The notes under the pieces: model-generated
What the model was told of the DNA's origin: nothing
The model's database searches: none
What the model saw: only the letters and a program-made list of their open reading frames with translations
In this document: piece by piece, positions 1 through 10,870 of the stretch
Layout: every line of letters starts with the position of its first letter
Position numbering within the stretch: position 1 is the stretch's first letter
Made by a program: the position numbers and the translations under genes
Assembly (NCBI RefSeq): GCF_963662255.1
Contig: NC_085052.1
Location: forward strand, 30,080,654 to 30,144,653
Origin: Cinclus cinclus
Lineage: Eukaryota; Chordata; Aves; Passeriformes; Cinclidae
Direction: 5' to 3'
DNA: 64,000 nt

Positions 1-69
1 ACACTGGGTGCCAGATGTGGGGCCTGTGCCACACTGGGTGCCAGATGTGGGGTCTGTGCCACACTGGGT
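1..69. repeat. 30-bp minisatellite, right edge of an array
   Basis: Two adjacent 30-bp copies (1-30 and 31-60) differ at a single base (C to T at 53). A third copy starts at 61 and breaks down after about nine bases. The unit begins ACACTGGGTGCCAGATG. The array is cut by the window edge, so its full copy number is unknown. It lies in an intron. Confidence 0.85.
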
Positions 70-305
70 TCCCTGGCTGCTGGCCTTGCGTGAGAGACAG
101 TGCTCCATAATTCATGTTCATGTGTGAAGTCAAGCCTTGTGCTGCCTGCTCAGGATTTGACCCACATTGGATAAAGTGTTTTGGGATCCTTTCATGTCTA
201 CTTAAGCTGATGTACAATATGCTGTATCATTAATAATTTCGTTGTCACCAAAATGTATTTTTGTACTGTGCCATAATTTCTAATGGGACTTCTTTTTTCT
301 TGTAG
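70..305 (+). other. ANK3 intron, 3' end
   Basis: Intronic sequence after the minisatellite. It ends in a T-rich tract and TTGTAG immediately before the first exon of the window. Nothing else is recognised. Confidence 0.85.
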
Positions 306-407
306 TCTGACACAAATGCAAGTTACCTGAGAGCAGCACGAGCTGGCAACTTGGAAAAGGCTCTTGACTACTTAAAAAATGGAGTGGACATCAACATTTC
401 AAATCAG
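306..407 (+). CDS. ANK3: ANK3 exon, ankyrin repeat 1
   Basis: This 34-codon exon runs in phase 0 from [14 protein letters not shown] to DINISNQ and is codons 1-34 of the window's ORF. It carries the AARAG helix and the NGVDIN hairpin of the N-terminal capping repeat. The TPLH-type tetrapeptide is replaced by SYLR, as is normal for repeat 1 of ankyrins. The acceptor is TTTTTTCTTGTAG. The donor is CAG|GTTGAA, a poor match to GTRAGT and the weakest donor among the repeat exons. The start codon is in an upstream exon that is not present here; vertebrate ANK3 uses several alternative first exons that join at about this point. Confidence 0.95.
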
Positions 408-864
408 GTTGAAGAATATTTTGGTCAAATTTTCTGGATAAATAGCTTTCTTGCTGTTTCTCAGATTTCTCATAATATCTGCACTTCATGTCAAAGATAA
501 CTTCAATGTTTTTTTGATGAACTATGTCTTAGCCAATTAATATTTTTTTTTAATTTTTAAACCCTTTACCCAGACACCATTTCACTTGCACTTGGAGAAT
601 GAGCTACCTTATCTTTCATTCTGTTTGTATTGCATTAGATCATAGAACAGCACACCGAATTCAAGACCCCAGAGCCAGTATATCTTTGATTTTTACTCTG
701 TCCTTATAATGTAGTTCTTGTAAAGTTTACCTACGTGGAGTTTTTATAAGCAGTCTTCTCAGTGGAATAGCAATAATTTGTCTCCTCATATGCTTGGTAA
801 GATGGAAAACACTTGGCAATCCTTATAACTGCTTTTCTTTTTCCCCTCCCTTTCTTTAAATCAG
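408..864 (+). other. ANK3 intron (457 bp)
   Basis: Short AT-rich intron between the repeat 1 and repeat 2 exons. No repeat family or RNA gene is recognised. Confidence 0.85.
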
Positions 865-963
865 AATGGGTTGAATGCTCTCCATCTCGCTTCCAAAGAA
901 GGACACGTAGAAGTTGTCTCTGAGCTGATCCAGCGAGGTGCCAGTGTGGATGCAGCCACAAAG
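865..963 (+). CDS. ANK3: ANK3 exon, ankyrin repeat 2
   Basis: One 33-residue repeat (codons 35-67) from [14 protein letters not shown] to GASVDAATK. The NALH variant stands in for TPLH. The [12 protein letters not shown] helix pair matches ankyrin-G rather than ankyrin-B, which I recall as AKEGHVGLVQEL. The loop reads QRGASVD with the consensus glycine, where the human protein as I remember it reads QREANVD. Acceptor TTAAATCAG, donor AAG|GTCAGT. The exon is 99 nt and phase 0-0, so skipping would remove one repeat without a frameshift. Confidence 0.96.
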
Positions 964-1339
964 GTCAGTCAGGACTGTCTGGTTGTTCCTTTGTTCGCAC
1001 TGCTGGCCCTGGGCATGAAGTGTTGGCCAAGTGATTACAGACTGCTGCAGCAGTAATTGCCCATTTGCCACTGCTGGGGTGTCTCAATAATTGTTAAATA
1101 GAAACAATGATAGTAGATGATAGTAAATGTCACAGATTGCTAGGGAGAAGGTTTACTGAATAAACTGTAGATTCCTATTTTGCTTTCTGTCCATGCCATG
1201 TCTTCTAGAATAACGCACTCATTAGAAGTATTCAGCAAGAAAAAACATATTCTAAAGTGGAAGATGTTCTTGACTGGATTGTTATTTATTCAAGCTCAGG
1301 TTTTGTACTCTTTTCAAATGTCACTGTCTCTAATTCCAG
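964..1339 (+). other. ANK3 intron (376 bp)
   Basis: Small intron with no recognised element. It ends in TCTAATTCCAG. Confidence 0.85.
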
Positions 1340-1438
1340 AAAGGAAACACAGCATTGCACATAGCATCCCTCGCTGGACAAGCAGAAGTTGTCAAAGTGT
1401 TGGTTACAAATCGGGCCAATGTCAATGCACAGTCTCAG
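1340..1438 (+). CDS. ANK3: ANK3 exon, ankyrin repeat 3
   Basis: Codons 68-100, from [18 protein letters not shown] to NVNAQSQ. The TALH turn and the [13 protein letters not shown] helices are ankyrin-G/B-like. In the beta-hairpin loop the sequence reads VTNRANVNA, with CGG (Arg) where nearly all ankyrin repeats, including human ANK3 as I recall it, have Gly (GGN). The change needs one base. The exon is otherwise intact: 99 nt, phase 0-0, acceptor CAG, donor CAG|GTAAAG. Confidence 0.95.
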
Positions 1439-4400
1439 GTAAAGCCATATGTCCCTGTTTGCTGCTACCAACAACTTTGCTGACATTTAAATTGCTCTTC
1501 TCTGATATTAGCAAATGTATTTGGTAGATCTTAATGTGTTAACGTTGGCTCTTGAAAATAGAGTTGACAGTAAGGTCAACCTCACATCTGCCCTAGGTGT
1601 CCTATGAGCTGCTACTTGTTAGAGCTGGAAGAGACACTGATAGAACAGGAGAGTGGGAGAGAATGTGTTCAAAGGGATCCCATTTCACATAATTCACTGT
1701 CTCAGGCTTGGTTGAGCCCATCCCCTTCCCTTGTACAAGGAGGTACTGCAGGCATATGCAGAGTTTGTAAGTTTGTTTCAAGTCTATCTGACTAAATGTT
1801 TAGGTCAATTACAGAGAATTTGAGATGAGAGGAAACAAGGCTGGTGCTACAAAAGAAGCAGTAAAACAGAGCAGAACAACTGCCTCAAAAAATGCGTAAA
1901 CTACAGATTGTTGAAAGTCATGTGGCTGTGCCAGTGGTGTCCTGCATGCCACCCCACTCCTGCTCTCCCTGCTCAGAGGCTGGCAGGCAGTGTCAGAGGA
2001 GAGGCAGTCTTTTCATCGGGCCCAAGATTACCATTTTTCTGTATTGTAAAGGTGTGGGCATGAAAATAAATGTTTGTTTAGAAAATTGCATTTTAAAGAA
2101 GGAGGGTGGGGGGCTGGCGGTTTATCAGTCTTTCATATAATAGGAGCAAAATGCTTAACAGGATCTATTTTAAGAATGTTACTTATTTGTGGTCTATATT
2201 TCATATTTTTTTTCACCTGAGCAAAAGAAATAAATGACTCGGTTCTTCTTTCTTGCTCTCTTATACGGGCTTGATACAGCACTATTTGGTTCCAGGAATC
2301 ATGTAACTTAAATTTAAAGAGAAAAACAACATAAAGTATTTTTAGGTAAAATTTCCCATAGCTATTAAGAAGTAAAACAAAGCAGAAATATTTTCTATGG
2401 TTTTCCTGTTTAAGAAATTAAGATGGAATTGACAGGGTCTTTTCCTCTTGTGTTTGAGAACTTGTGTATTCAGCCCTGAAACTAAAAATAATCTGAGATT
2501 GTAAACATCTTATATAACTGCATTGTCCATACACCCTAAGGTTTTGCCACATGTTACTATTACTTTACTAACATACCAGAATTAACGATTTCTTTCTCCC
2601 CTACCCCGTTCTGGAGGCCTTTGATGTCTTTACTTGGAGCACCCCTGTAACACATCTATTGGCCATTCCACATCAATGCCAGGCACTGGGACACCCCAGC
2701 TGGAATTCAGCTTTTGAGGAGGTCCCTGGTGCTTTCTGTTATCCAATTGCCCTGGACCAGCTTGATATATGGTACTGAACTTCTCTTGAGCTTTGCCTGC
2801 TCTTTCCTTGCAGGTAACAACTTTTCCATGCTGGCAGTCCCAGTGTTAAGCCTTATTTAACCAAATCATCCTATCTGTAAAAAAAAATCCAAAAAACAAG
2901 CCATAAATTTGTGCTGGGGCTGAATTTTACACCTCTTCTTAGGGCTATTTCTTGGTATTCAAGGCAAAATGTTTTTTTTTCCAGACTTGTGGCTGTCTGG
3001 CATTTCCAGCCCCTTTTTAAGGAGAGAAGCAAATGTAAAGTATGGGGGAGAAAGATACTTAAAACCCTACAAAACCTTAACACAGGAGAAAAGGTTCTTT
3101 TTTGCCTCCAAATGTTAATAACATTTGATTTTGAAAATTTTTGTGTATTAATTATTTCATGAAACTAACAATTAGGTAGTGTTTCCTGCTTCCTTTCTAA
3201 TTGCAAAAGTTTGAAACTACAAAATTACTTTGTTTCCAACTGAGTTGGTAAATAGATACAGAATATGCCATGAAATGGTCGGGAGGAATACCAGACTGCT
3301 GTTCACTGGTGACATATGAGGTAGCTTAGCAGGTGCCTTCTGGCTCCTCTGTTTTTTAATTAAGTAGAATTTTGACTGTATGGTAACTGAACTGTTGAAC
3401 CTCTGTTCTGGAGAGTGCATTTAACACGTTTCTAACTTTGGGCTTGGGCTCTGTGAGCCCCTTAGCAGCTGCTTTGTGCTTGTAGCAGCGCTTTCCTGAA
3501 TAGAGACCAAAATACCAAAATCCTGGAACAGCAGCGGGCCCTGCCACCTGTGCAGGCTTTGGAAACATGTGGCTTCACAGCTGCTTAGTGCCTCGCTGGT
3601 GGTAAAGTCCCTCTTGGATCAAACATCCATTCCCTCTTGGATCAAACATCCATTCCCTCTCCTGCTGCCCTTTGTTGTGACCTCCTCTTTGTCATGCTTG
3701 GCCTCGGGTCACCTGTGCTCTCCTGTGCTGGGTGCTGGACACGTGCCCTGCCCCTCTGCTGGGACAGTCAGGTGTCTCTCAGCTCTTCCACCGTGGCTGC
3801 TACAGCTCAGCCCAGTTTCACTGCCATAGGTCTGAGGCTGTGGTCTCCCTCTACATTTCTCCAGGGCCCAGAATGTTGATGCTTTTCCTTTGATGTAAGC
3901 AAATGGCCATACTCCTCTCAGCTCATCTGTTTTCAGCCCCATTGGTTTTCTGCAAAATCTAGGTCAGTGTCCTGTGTAACTGCAGCAGAGATTTCAGAAA
4001 TTCTAAGAACAAAAGGTAAAAAAACGCATTGCCTTAATATTAATTCCAAAAAAATCAGTTTCTGACAGGCTGTGACCTGTGTACAGTTAAGGCAAAGACA
4101 AAAGCATTGACTGTAAGAGAAAGGCATCCACCAAAGAATGAGTTAACCTCTGCAGCCTCTAATACTTGTATTGCATTGATTGAAATCAGTCACTTAAGCA
4201 TAATTTGAGAGATGCTCTAATGTGGTCGGAAGCACTGATAAACCTCTGTCTCAAACTGCTGAGATCCAATGATGCTCACATCTCCTGGTGCCGGCACAAG
4301 TAGCTAGCACAAGTGAAAGAGAAGTCAAAGCTAGTGGAAAGAAGATACAAATTGTTGGTTAACTCTGAAGAGTCACTGCTCTTGCTTTCACCACAGACTT

Positions 4401-4767
4401 GTATTGTATTTCCCTGTCCCGTTTTGCATTTCCCATGCTGTGGCTGTATTTAGCAGGAATCATAATTCATTGCTACCAAATCATCATCCAGGCTGATTTT
4501 TAGTTTGACTTCACAACAGATGTGAAAGGAATTGTTCTTGCTTAGCTGTGGGAATGGTATCTGGTCAGCTGAAAGATTCTTCTGTGTCCTTTTAAAGAAT
4601 ATTACCCTTCTCCCACCTTCACTTAAGCCAGTGTAGATCATGCCATTGAGTCGCCTGTGAGCAAACAGTTTTTTCACTTTTCATCATAATCTTCCCTCAT
4701 TTGGCAGATCTTTTTTCTACGTGTAAAATGTTTGTGGGGTGTTTACACTCTTGTTTTCATATTTCAG
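1439..4767 (+). other. ANK3 intron (3.3 kb)
   Basis: Intron between the repeat 3 and repeat 4 exons. It contains a 23-bp tandem duplication at 3608-3660, listed separately. The small ORFs in it have no recognisable domain and I treat them as chance. No mobile element is identified. Confidence 0.8.
3608..3660. repeat. 23-bp tandem duplication
   Basis: Two perfect 23-bp copies at 3608-3630 and 3631-3653, each starting TCCCTCTTGGATC, followed by a 7-base partial third copy. The perfect identity suggests a recent slippage or duplication event. Confidence 0.9.
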
Positions 4768-4866
4768 AATGGCTTCACTCCATTGTATATGGCAGCCCAA
4801 GAAAACCACCTGGAGGTTGTTAAGTTTCTTCTTGACAATGGTGCCAGTCAAAGCCTTGCCACGGAG
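4768..4866 (+). CDS. ANK3: ANK3 exon, ankyrin repeat 4
   Basis: Codons 101-133, from [18 protein letters not shown] to ASQSLATE. The TPLY tetrapeptide (Tyr for His) and the [18 protein letters not shown] core are characteristic of repeat 4 in ankyrin-G. Acceptor TTCATATTTCAG, donor GAG|GTAAAA. The exon is 99 nt, phase 0-0. Confidence 0.96.
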
Positions 4867-7800
4867 GTAAAAGTTCGAATTTGACACTTTATGAACAAAT
4901 CAAAATGTCTTTCAGCAGTGATTTCTGCCAGCTTATATCAAACTAGTCTTTTAAATACAAGCTTAAGGAGTAATAAAAAAGCTGTCTCTGTGATGTGTGC
5001 TAATGAATAGAGTTACAGGCTTTTCAGCAATTTAAACTATCTCTTGCCATTTCTAAAATTAAAAAAATTCTTTAACTAGAGACAGTTCTAAATATAGATG
5101 TGTTCTTAGTCATAACTGCTAATCTTTCAGGTTAAGTGCTCACACAGGGAAGCTGTGTGTGTAATATAAAAGTTCTCTGTGCTTTTGTTAAAAATAGTGA
5201 GCAATGAGAAGGGGGGCAACCATAAGGCAAGAACAACTGTTCACCTGTACTTTGGAGCAGCCCTGGGATATCAGAGAAAACCCAGGGTTACCTGGGCTTG
5301 GGGCATTTCCTGAACTGCTTCATCACCATATTGGTACCCTCTCTGTGGCACCCAGTTACCCCACCTGGTACTTCAGGGAGAATTTCAAGCTGACAGAAGG
5401 ATCCATCCTTGAATAACAAATATATTAATAGTTGTAAATGTATGGCATTGAGAAAGGTGTTGAATCTGGTGAATTTTCAGTTGTCATGTTACCAAGATTT
5501 TACTACCAAAATATAGAAAGGTACCTCAGTATGTGCTCTCTTTTGTATTTATTGAATTCTAATTGCTCTACCAGTACTGTTTCCATAAAAGAAATAACGT
5601 TTATTTGAAAAAGGCCAAGTTTTTGAAAATTATGAAATGCACGATTAGTTTATTGCCACTATACCTCATAATATTGCTGTATAATGGTGCAGAAAGAAAA
5701 TCTTATTCCTTATTCCACTGTGAAAAATGAATTGCTAATGGATCCAAACAGTGTTTCCAAAACTACTAGAAGTTATTATAACTAGAAGTGTGCATCAGAA
5801 CCACTTTCTGAAAAAGCTCAAGGGTATGAAATTCAAGAAACACCAAAATAAAATACTTTACATCTGGAAAATTAATTGAAAATTAATTTTCAGAGCACTA
5901 ATTTCTATTTCTTTGTAAAAACTTGGAAGGAAAGAAGACATGGAACTCCTAGAGACGTACAGTAAATTCTGAATTCTGAAATTACTCTTGCCACTGTATG
6001 ATTTTCAGAATTGAGGTTTTAAAAAAAAAAAATTGAAGGGGTATTTGTCTTTTTTTATTGTTTTTCAGTTGAGCACTGTATGTCAGTTTAGGTTGAGCTT
6101 TTTTTCCATCTCAGCATGATGATAAGGTGCAATCTAGTTTTATCCATGGAGAATTCCTTTGAAGATAGCAGACTACAAAAGTGGCACCTTTATTACCTTC
6201 CTCGTTGGAGATAGTTGCTTGTGGGTTCTTTCTTATTTTCTCTTGGTGCAAGTTTTCTTATAAATCTGATTTCTCTTTATCATTCTAAGTGCAAAAACTT
6301 TTGAAGCTAAAGGATTGCCACTTAGCTAAATATTCTTTAAAAGTGACTATTTAATCATGGTGTTTTAATCTAATTAAAGGGAAATAGTCAGTTCTATTTC
6401 CCTACAAGGAAAGATGTTGTGGGTATTTACACCATTTTTCTGTGAAGTGGATGAATGTTTTGATGTGTAAATAGAGCAGGAAGCCAAGGTCTCCAGGGAT
6501 TCTCCAGGCAAGAGCCCCCATTTCTGCATGTACAGTACAGCAATATTGCCAGAGCCCTCTCATGGGGATACTCAGGAAGGTTTTTTGGCCTTCAGGGCTG
6601 CAGAGCATCTTTCACATCCCACACCCTTGTGCCTGTTTCACCCCAGGACTGCAACCCAGGGCCCTGCCCTTGCTGCTAAAGGATGGGGAGTTGCAGGCAG
6701 CAGAGAAACCTGGTTAAATGAGCATGAAACTCCTCATGGGGTGAGGAGGTTGTAGTGGGAATTGCTTGTTGAGACCCAGGAATTTCAATTATTTTCTGGG
6801 ATTTTCTTGCCCTCAGAAATGTTGAAAAAGCTCTCTGTTTTCAGGACCCCTCTTGTTTCTCATTCTGGATTGAGGTGTTCTTTGTTTTGAAGCTAGAGAA
6901 AGAAATTACATATAGAAAACATTACTGTTTATTCCAAAAGTTAAAAAGTTAACGCTTCAACTCTGCACTGTTGACATAAAGTGAGGATCTGCCTTTTTCC
7001 CTGTCACTGATGCACTTTTATTTCACAGTTATACAGTTTTACCATGATACCAGTAGTTGAAAAGTGAAAGAACATGTTTGGTTGCTAACATGCAATGAGG
7101 TTTGGTGATACAGGCTTTGGATATATTCCTCAGGAGACAAACTGAATAAATAAATATCCCAAGCAGTTTGCCTTTGTGATTTTTTGAATGATTTATGGGT
7201 ATTATCTTGGGCAAAGCTGGATGTGCTCCTGGGTTGCAATAACAGATTTTTGGGATGGAGCAGAATGTAAATGTCAACTCCTTCATTCTTTAGTTTTCTA
7301 AGAATCCATAGGACAGAATCAAAATTAAAACATAAAGTTAGAAGTCCTAGTCTGTAGTTCTTTTTTGTCTTTGAAGAATCTGCTCTAAAATCTGTTAAAT
7401 AAAAACCTTCTGTTTTTCAGGTTTTTTATTCTCCACCAATTTGGTTATTAGCAAATCTGAAAGAAAATAACTTCTTTTTGTAAGAGGATTGTCTATCAAA
7501 TTATATAAATTTTCATAAAGAGAAATTGCAGTAGCACATCACTACATTAGGGGAATGTGGTATTCTTGACAAATTATTTTATTTTAAATCTATATATAAA
7601 ATATGTTAGAGGATAGAGTTATTTTTTTGTTGTTTTGGTTAGTTTGGTTGTTTGGGTTTTTGAAAAAGAATAATAAAAATGTAGATTATAATCTGTAAGG
7701 AATGGATGATCATTTACTATTGAGAAATCATTAGCAATTGTAATTTTAATATTATGGCTTTTAATACCTTTTTATATAATTAAGCACTTACATAAATAAG

Positions 7801-8105
7801 TATCTGTAAATTTATGAGTAATTTCATGCTTTTTTTTCCTCGAGTCTCAGTCATCTGTGTCTTACAGTTTTATGTTTTGTCTGGAGTGCCAGAAAGGTGC
7901 TTTGAGTGTTTGGAACCTTGTTCACCAGCACTTCATTCCAAGGTCATTCCACTATTATTCCAAGGTCATTATTTCAAGGCTACTTGAATTACCCTTGACT
8001 GAATTTGGAGCAGCTCTGTTCATAGCACTGAGATCTCTTCGCTTCCCCTTCCCACCCTGTGGAAGGTTTGGAACACCCATTGACACTGCCCGTTGTGTGT
8101 TGCAG
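4867..8105 (+). other. ANK3 intron (3.2 kb)
   Basis: Very AT-rich intron. A palindrome-like GAAAATTAATT/AATTAATTTTC pair occurs near 5868-5893, and a T/G-rich run lies at about 7620-7665. The final 249 bases are free of stops in the frame of the next exon, which looks like chance. No repeat family is recognised. Confidence 0.8.
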
Positions 8106-8291
8106 GATGGTTTCACACCTTTGGCAGTAGCTTTGCAGCAAGGCCATGACCAGGTGGTTTCCCTGCTGCTGGAAAATGACACGAAGGGAAAAGTCCGCCT
8201 TCCTGCCCTTCACATCGCAGCTCGCAAGGACGACACGAAGGCAGCGGCTCTGCTCCTGCAGAATGACCACAACGCTGACGTGGAGTCAAAG
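8106..8291 (+). CDS. ANK3: ANK3 exon, ankyrin repeats 5 and 6
   Basis: This 186-nt exon encodes 62 residues (codons 134-195). Repeat 5 ([18 protein letters not shown], about 29 residues) is shortened, and its hairpin is replaced by the conserved [10 protein letters not shown] linker. Repeat 6 begins [13 protein letters not shown] and ends [13 protein letters not shown], here as [10 protein letters not shown]. This fused short-long pair is a fixed feature of vertebrate ankyrins, so the 62-residue length is not a deletion. VESK, with DDTKAAALL, favours ANK3 over ANK2 (VQSK, DDTKSAALL as I recall). Acceptor TGTTGCAG, donor AAG|GTCAGT. Confidence 0.97.
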
Positions 8292-8836
8292 GTCAGTTGG
8301 GAAAAGCCAGGTTTGATGCTGTCAGGTGCTGATCACATCCAGGGGAGATCTCCCTCTGTGGGAACTGTTTTGCTGCAGTTACACAGAACTTTCTCCTCTA
8401 ACATCTGATAAAGAATGTTTGATTTGCCTCCTTTGCCTCTTCCTCCCTCATTCCCTTTCTGTTTAAATAAGGGTTAATTTCTCTTGTGGAAACCTTGCAG
8501 ATGGTAAATAATAAACAAAATATTATTTGAACTATTGTCTTGGAAATGAAAACCACTCCTGAAAGCAGTGGTGAGCTGTAGGTACCGTACAGTTGTCATT
8601 TGATCAGTTGTCTGTGCAATTGCTACTGGGAGAACTTGGGTAAACATGTAACAATTAGCACCCAAAGTACTCTCTCACTAGGCTTCCACCCTGTGGAGCT
8701 TCCCGTGTGCCCGGGTGTGCTGCCATCCCAGCTGCCATGCCACACAGCCATCATGAAGCTTTCCGCATCCATGTCACCAGTGGTGGACTAACCGTTCATT
8801 TTTTCCCCCTTTTTGCTTCCAAATGTGTTAACCTAG
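8292..8836 (+). other. ANK3 intron before the microexon (545 bp)
   Basis: Intronic sequence ending in a strong pyrimidine run (about 8797-8820, TTTTTTCCCCCTTTTTGCTTCC) and then AACCTAG. A TGC triplet at 8814-8816 sits about 20 nt before the acceptor, an arrangement typical of SRRM4-dependent neural microexons. Confidence 0.7.
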
Positions 8837-8860
8837 ATGATGGTGAATAGAACAACAGAG
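8837..8860 (+). CDS. ANK3: ANK3 candidate 24-nt microexon encoding MMVNRTTE
   Basis: The sequence between CCTAG and GTATAT is exactly 24 nt and reads MMVNRTTE in the phase 0 needed by both neighbouring exons. Ankyrin-B (ANK2), as I recall it, carries the same insert between ADVQSK and SGFTPLH, the homologous position. Survival of the residues, frame, length and both splice sites is not expected by chance in an intron. The insert falls between repeats 6 and 7, at the border of the first and second six-repeat subdomains of the solenoid. Inclusion is probably regulated, perhaps neural. The donor GTATAT is weak and is followed by an AT repeat. Whether this gene uses it must come from RNA data. 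Confidence 0.8.
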
Positions 8861-8861
8861 G

Positions 8862-8896
8862 TATATATAAATATAAATATAAATATATATATATAT
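8862..8896. repeat. AT-rich simple repeat after the microexon
   Basis: Alternating TA and TAAA units running from the microexon donor. The tract overlaps the donor region, so length changes could affect recognition of the microexon. Confidence 0.8.
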
Positions 8897-10093
8897 GCAT
8901 CATCACTCGTCCATGACTTAGTGCTGCTGCATCATTTCTCCCTCCTGTCTGCACTGCATATTATAGGATAGACACCTGCTTTAGATTAAATGAAGTAGCA
9001 TGTGCTAGAGAAGACTGTAGTTTAGAGACCAGGGCTTTCTGCAGCTGAAACTAGGGTTTAAAAGTAAGAGTGAAGCATTCTTGGGAACTAACTGCCATCA
9101 TAAAAGGGCCGTATTACATGAGATGGAGTTTTCAGGGATTCTTGTGGAGCATATGTTTATCAGATGTTTTAAGAGCTGCAGACAACCCTGTCATGTTGTG
9201 CATCCAGGTCTGATTCTAGGCTTCTGCATGACACTTACCTTGATGGTGTCAGCAAATAGAATGACCTGAGAGTGGTTTTATAGCTGCAAAACTCCCAAAG
9301 CAAGGCAGTGGCAGCTAGCATGGCTTGCTAAGAATTTAGAAATGCATCTAGTTCCCATAAGGTTTCATACTTTGCAGGACTGATGGAATTGCTGCATGTT
9401 TTAGCATTGTTTTAATAGGCGGTAAAACTACTTAAATATGAAAATCAGTTGCTGAAGTAATTTTATCAGAATGACTTCTTTTAATTAGGGTGGTAATTCT
9501 TGGTGTCTGAACATAACCCAGTGTGATTGCCCACAGTGGGACACTGATCTTTATGGTGCTAACCCTTGGAAAAAAAACCCCTATATTAATAATTTAAAAT
9601 GGTCTTTGATGTTATTTTCATTTGCATCTTCTTTTAATTTATAAAAATCACTTAGCAAATATCATTAAATGTCTTGTATTTGAACTTCTGCAAAGAATCT
9701 CTAAGAGATTTAACTTGCAAGATTGACGTAATACCAATAACTGTGTATTAGTTAGTTAGAAACTAATTTATTATAAAAGTCAGAACATTGCTTTAATACT
9801 CAAATGTTTTGGTGCTGTTTTCCTGGAATAACTGAAAGTTTTATTCCACTTCTTTTCTTCTAGAATAATCATGTTAATTTTTCCCCCCTGCATAGAAGTG
9901 TGATTTTATTTAGATTCTGTTAGATACTATAAATGAACATCAGTGAGTGAAAACTGGTACAGAGTTGGAGTGGTGACTTGCAGCAGGTTCCTATTACTAG
10001 CTTTTGTCAGTGATGTGCCATGAATTGTGGAGTAGCAGTGTGATATCTTTTAAAAAGTATCTATTGGTTGTGTTCTGTTTTGTTTTTTTGCAG
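8897..10093 (+). other. ANK3 intron after the microexon
   Basis: Intron to the repeat 7 exon. It ends in a long T tract (TGTTTTGTTTTTTTGCAG). No other element is recognised. Confidence 0.8.
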
Positions 10094-10192
10094 AGTGGAT
10101 TCACTCCCCTCCACATAGCTGCTCACTATGGGAATATAAATGTAGCCACGTTGCTGTTAAATCGGGGTGCTGCCGTGGACTTCACTGCGAGG
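10094..10192 (+). CDS. ANK3: ANK3 exon, ankyrin repeat 7
   Basis: Codons 196-228, from [18 protein letters not shown] to VDFTAR, with a canonical TPLH turn. The loop is LNRGAAVDF and carries the consensus Gly, where the human protein as I recall has Ala. NINVATLL (Ile) points to ANK3; ANK2 has NVNVATLL. Donor AGG|GTGAGT is strong. The exon is 99 nt, phase 0-0, and opens the second six-repeat subdomain. Confidence 0.97.
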
Positions 10193-10824
10193 GTGAGTGT
10201 TGTCACTTATGCTTAATTTGCTTCGCCACCACATGGCAACACCTTTAGCACAGAGGTGTGAGAGGAGCATTGCTCTTACCAGCCAACGGGCCTGACCTGG
10301 CTGAGCTGGCTCTGTTACCATCTGGTGTAAAGGGGCTTTCCCTGGGCTGCTGACCTGAACCTGAGCTCAAGACCTCACCTCCCAAAACTTCTGTTTTCAT
10401 CAAAAAGAGCTGCTGTTCTCATGGTTCCAGCCTTGCAAAAGGTGGGCTGGGATCCAGTGACACAAATGCTTCCACCTGTACCTGTAACATATGGCAGGAG
10501 TGATGTGTCCCTGCTGAATTCTCCTCACTGTGTAGTTGCTTCCAGTGAACATCAGGTGTAGTGGTGAATAAAGCATCTGTGCTTTCACTGCATGCACGAG
10601 AGCCAGGTGATTCATAAAGGAAATCTGAGAAACCGGATGAGTAGGAAATGAAATGAGACCTTGGAGTCCATAATGTACACAGAAGAAAGGAAACAATAAA
10701 GGTGAGTTAGAGTTGGAAATGCGGGAGAAAAACACAAACGTTTTATGGATAGGGATACAGCATGAAGGATAGGGGCACAATATTAAGAGCAGGGAAAGAT
10801 GGTGGTGCCAGGCATGAGTGAGAC

Positions 10825-10870
10825 CAAATAAATAAATAAACAAACAAACAAACCCCAAAATAAAATAAAC
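10825..10870. repeat. AAAT/AAAC low-complexity tract
   Basis: Runs of AAAT units followed by CAAA units and A-rich sequence, resembling a decayed poly(A)-derived tract. Confidence 0.75.

Noticed and set aside
641..700. ATCATAGAACAGCACACCGAATTC resembling a reversed CR1 3' end
   Set aside because: The similarity covers only about ten bases, and the CR1 body that should follow is missing.
7857..8105. In-frame extension upstream of the repeat 5/6 exon
   Set aside because: Stops are absent for about 250 nt, but the acceptor at 8105 is good. The exon boundary matches the known ankyrin structure, and the extension does not resemble ankyrin.
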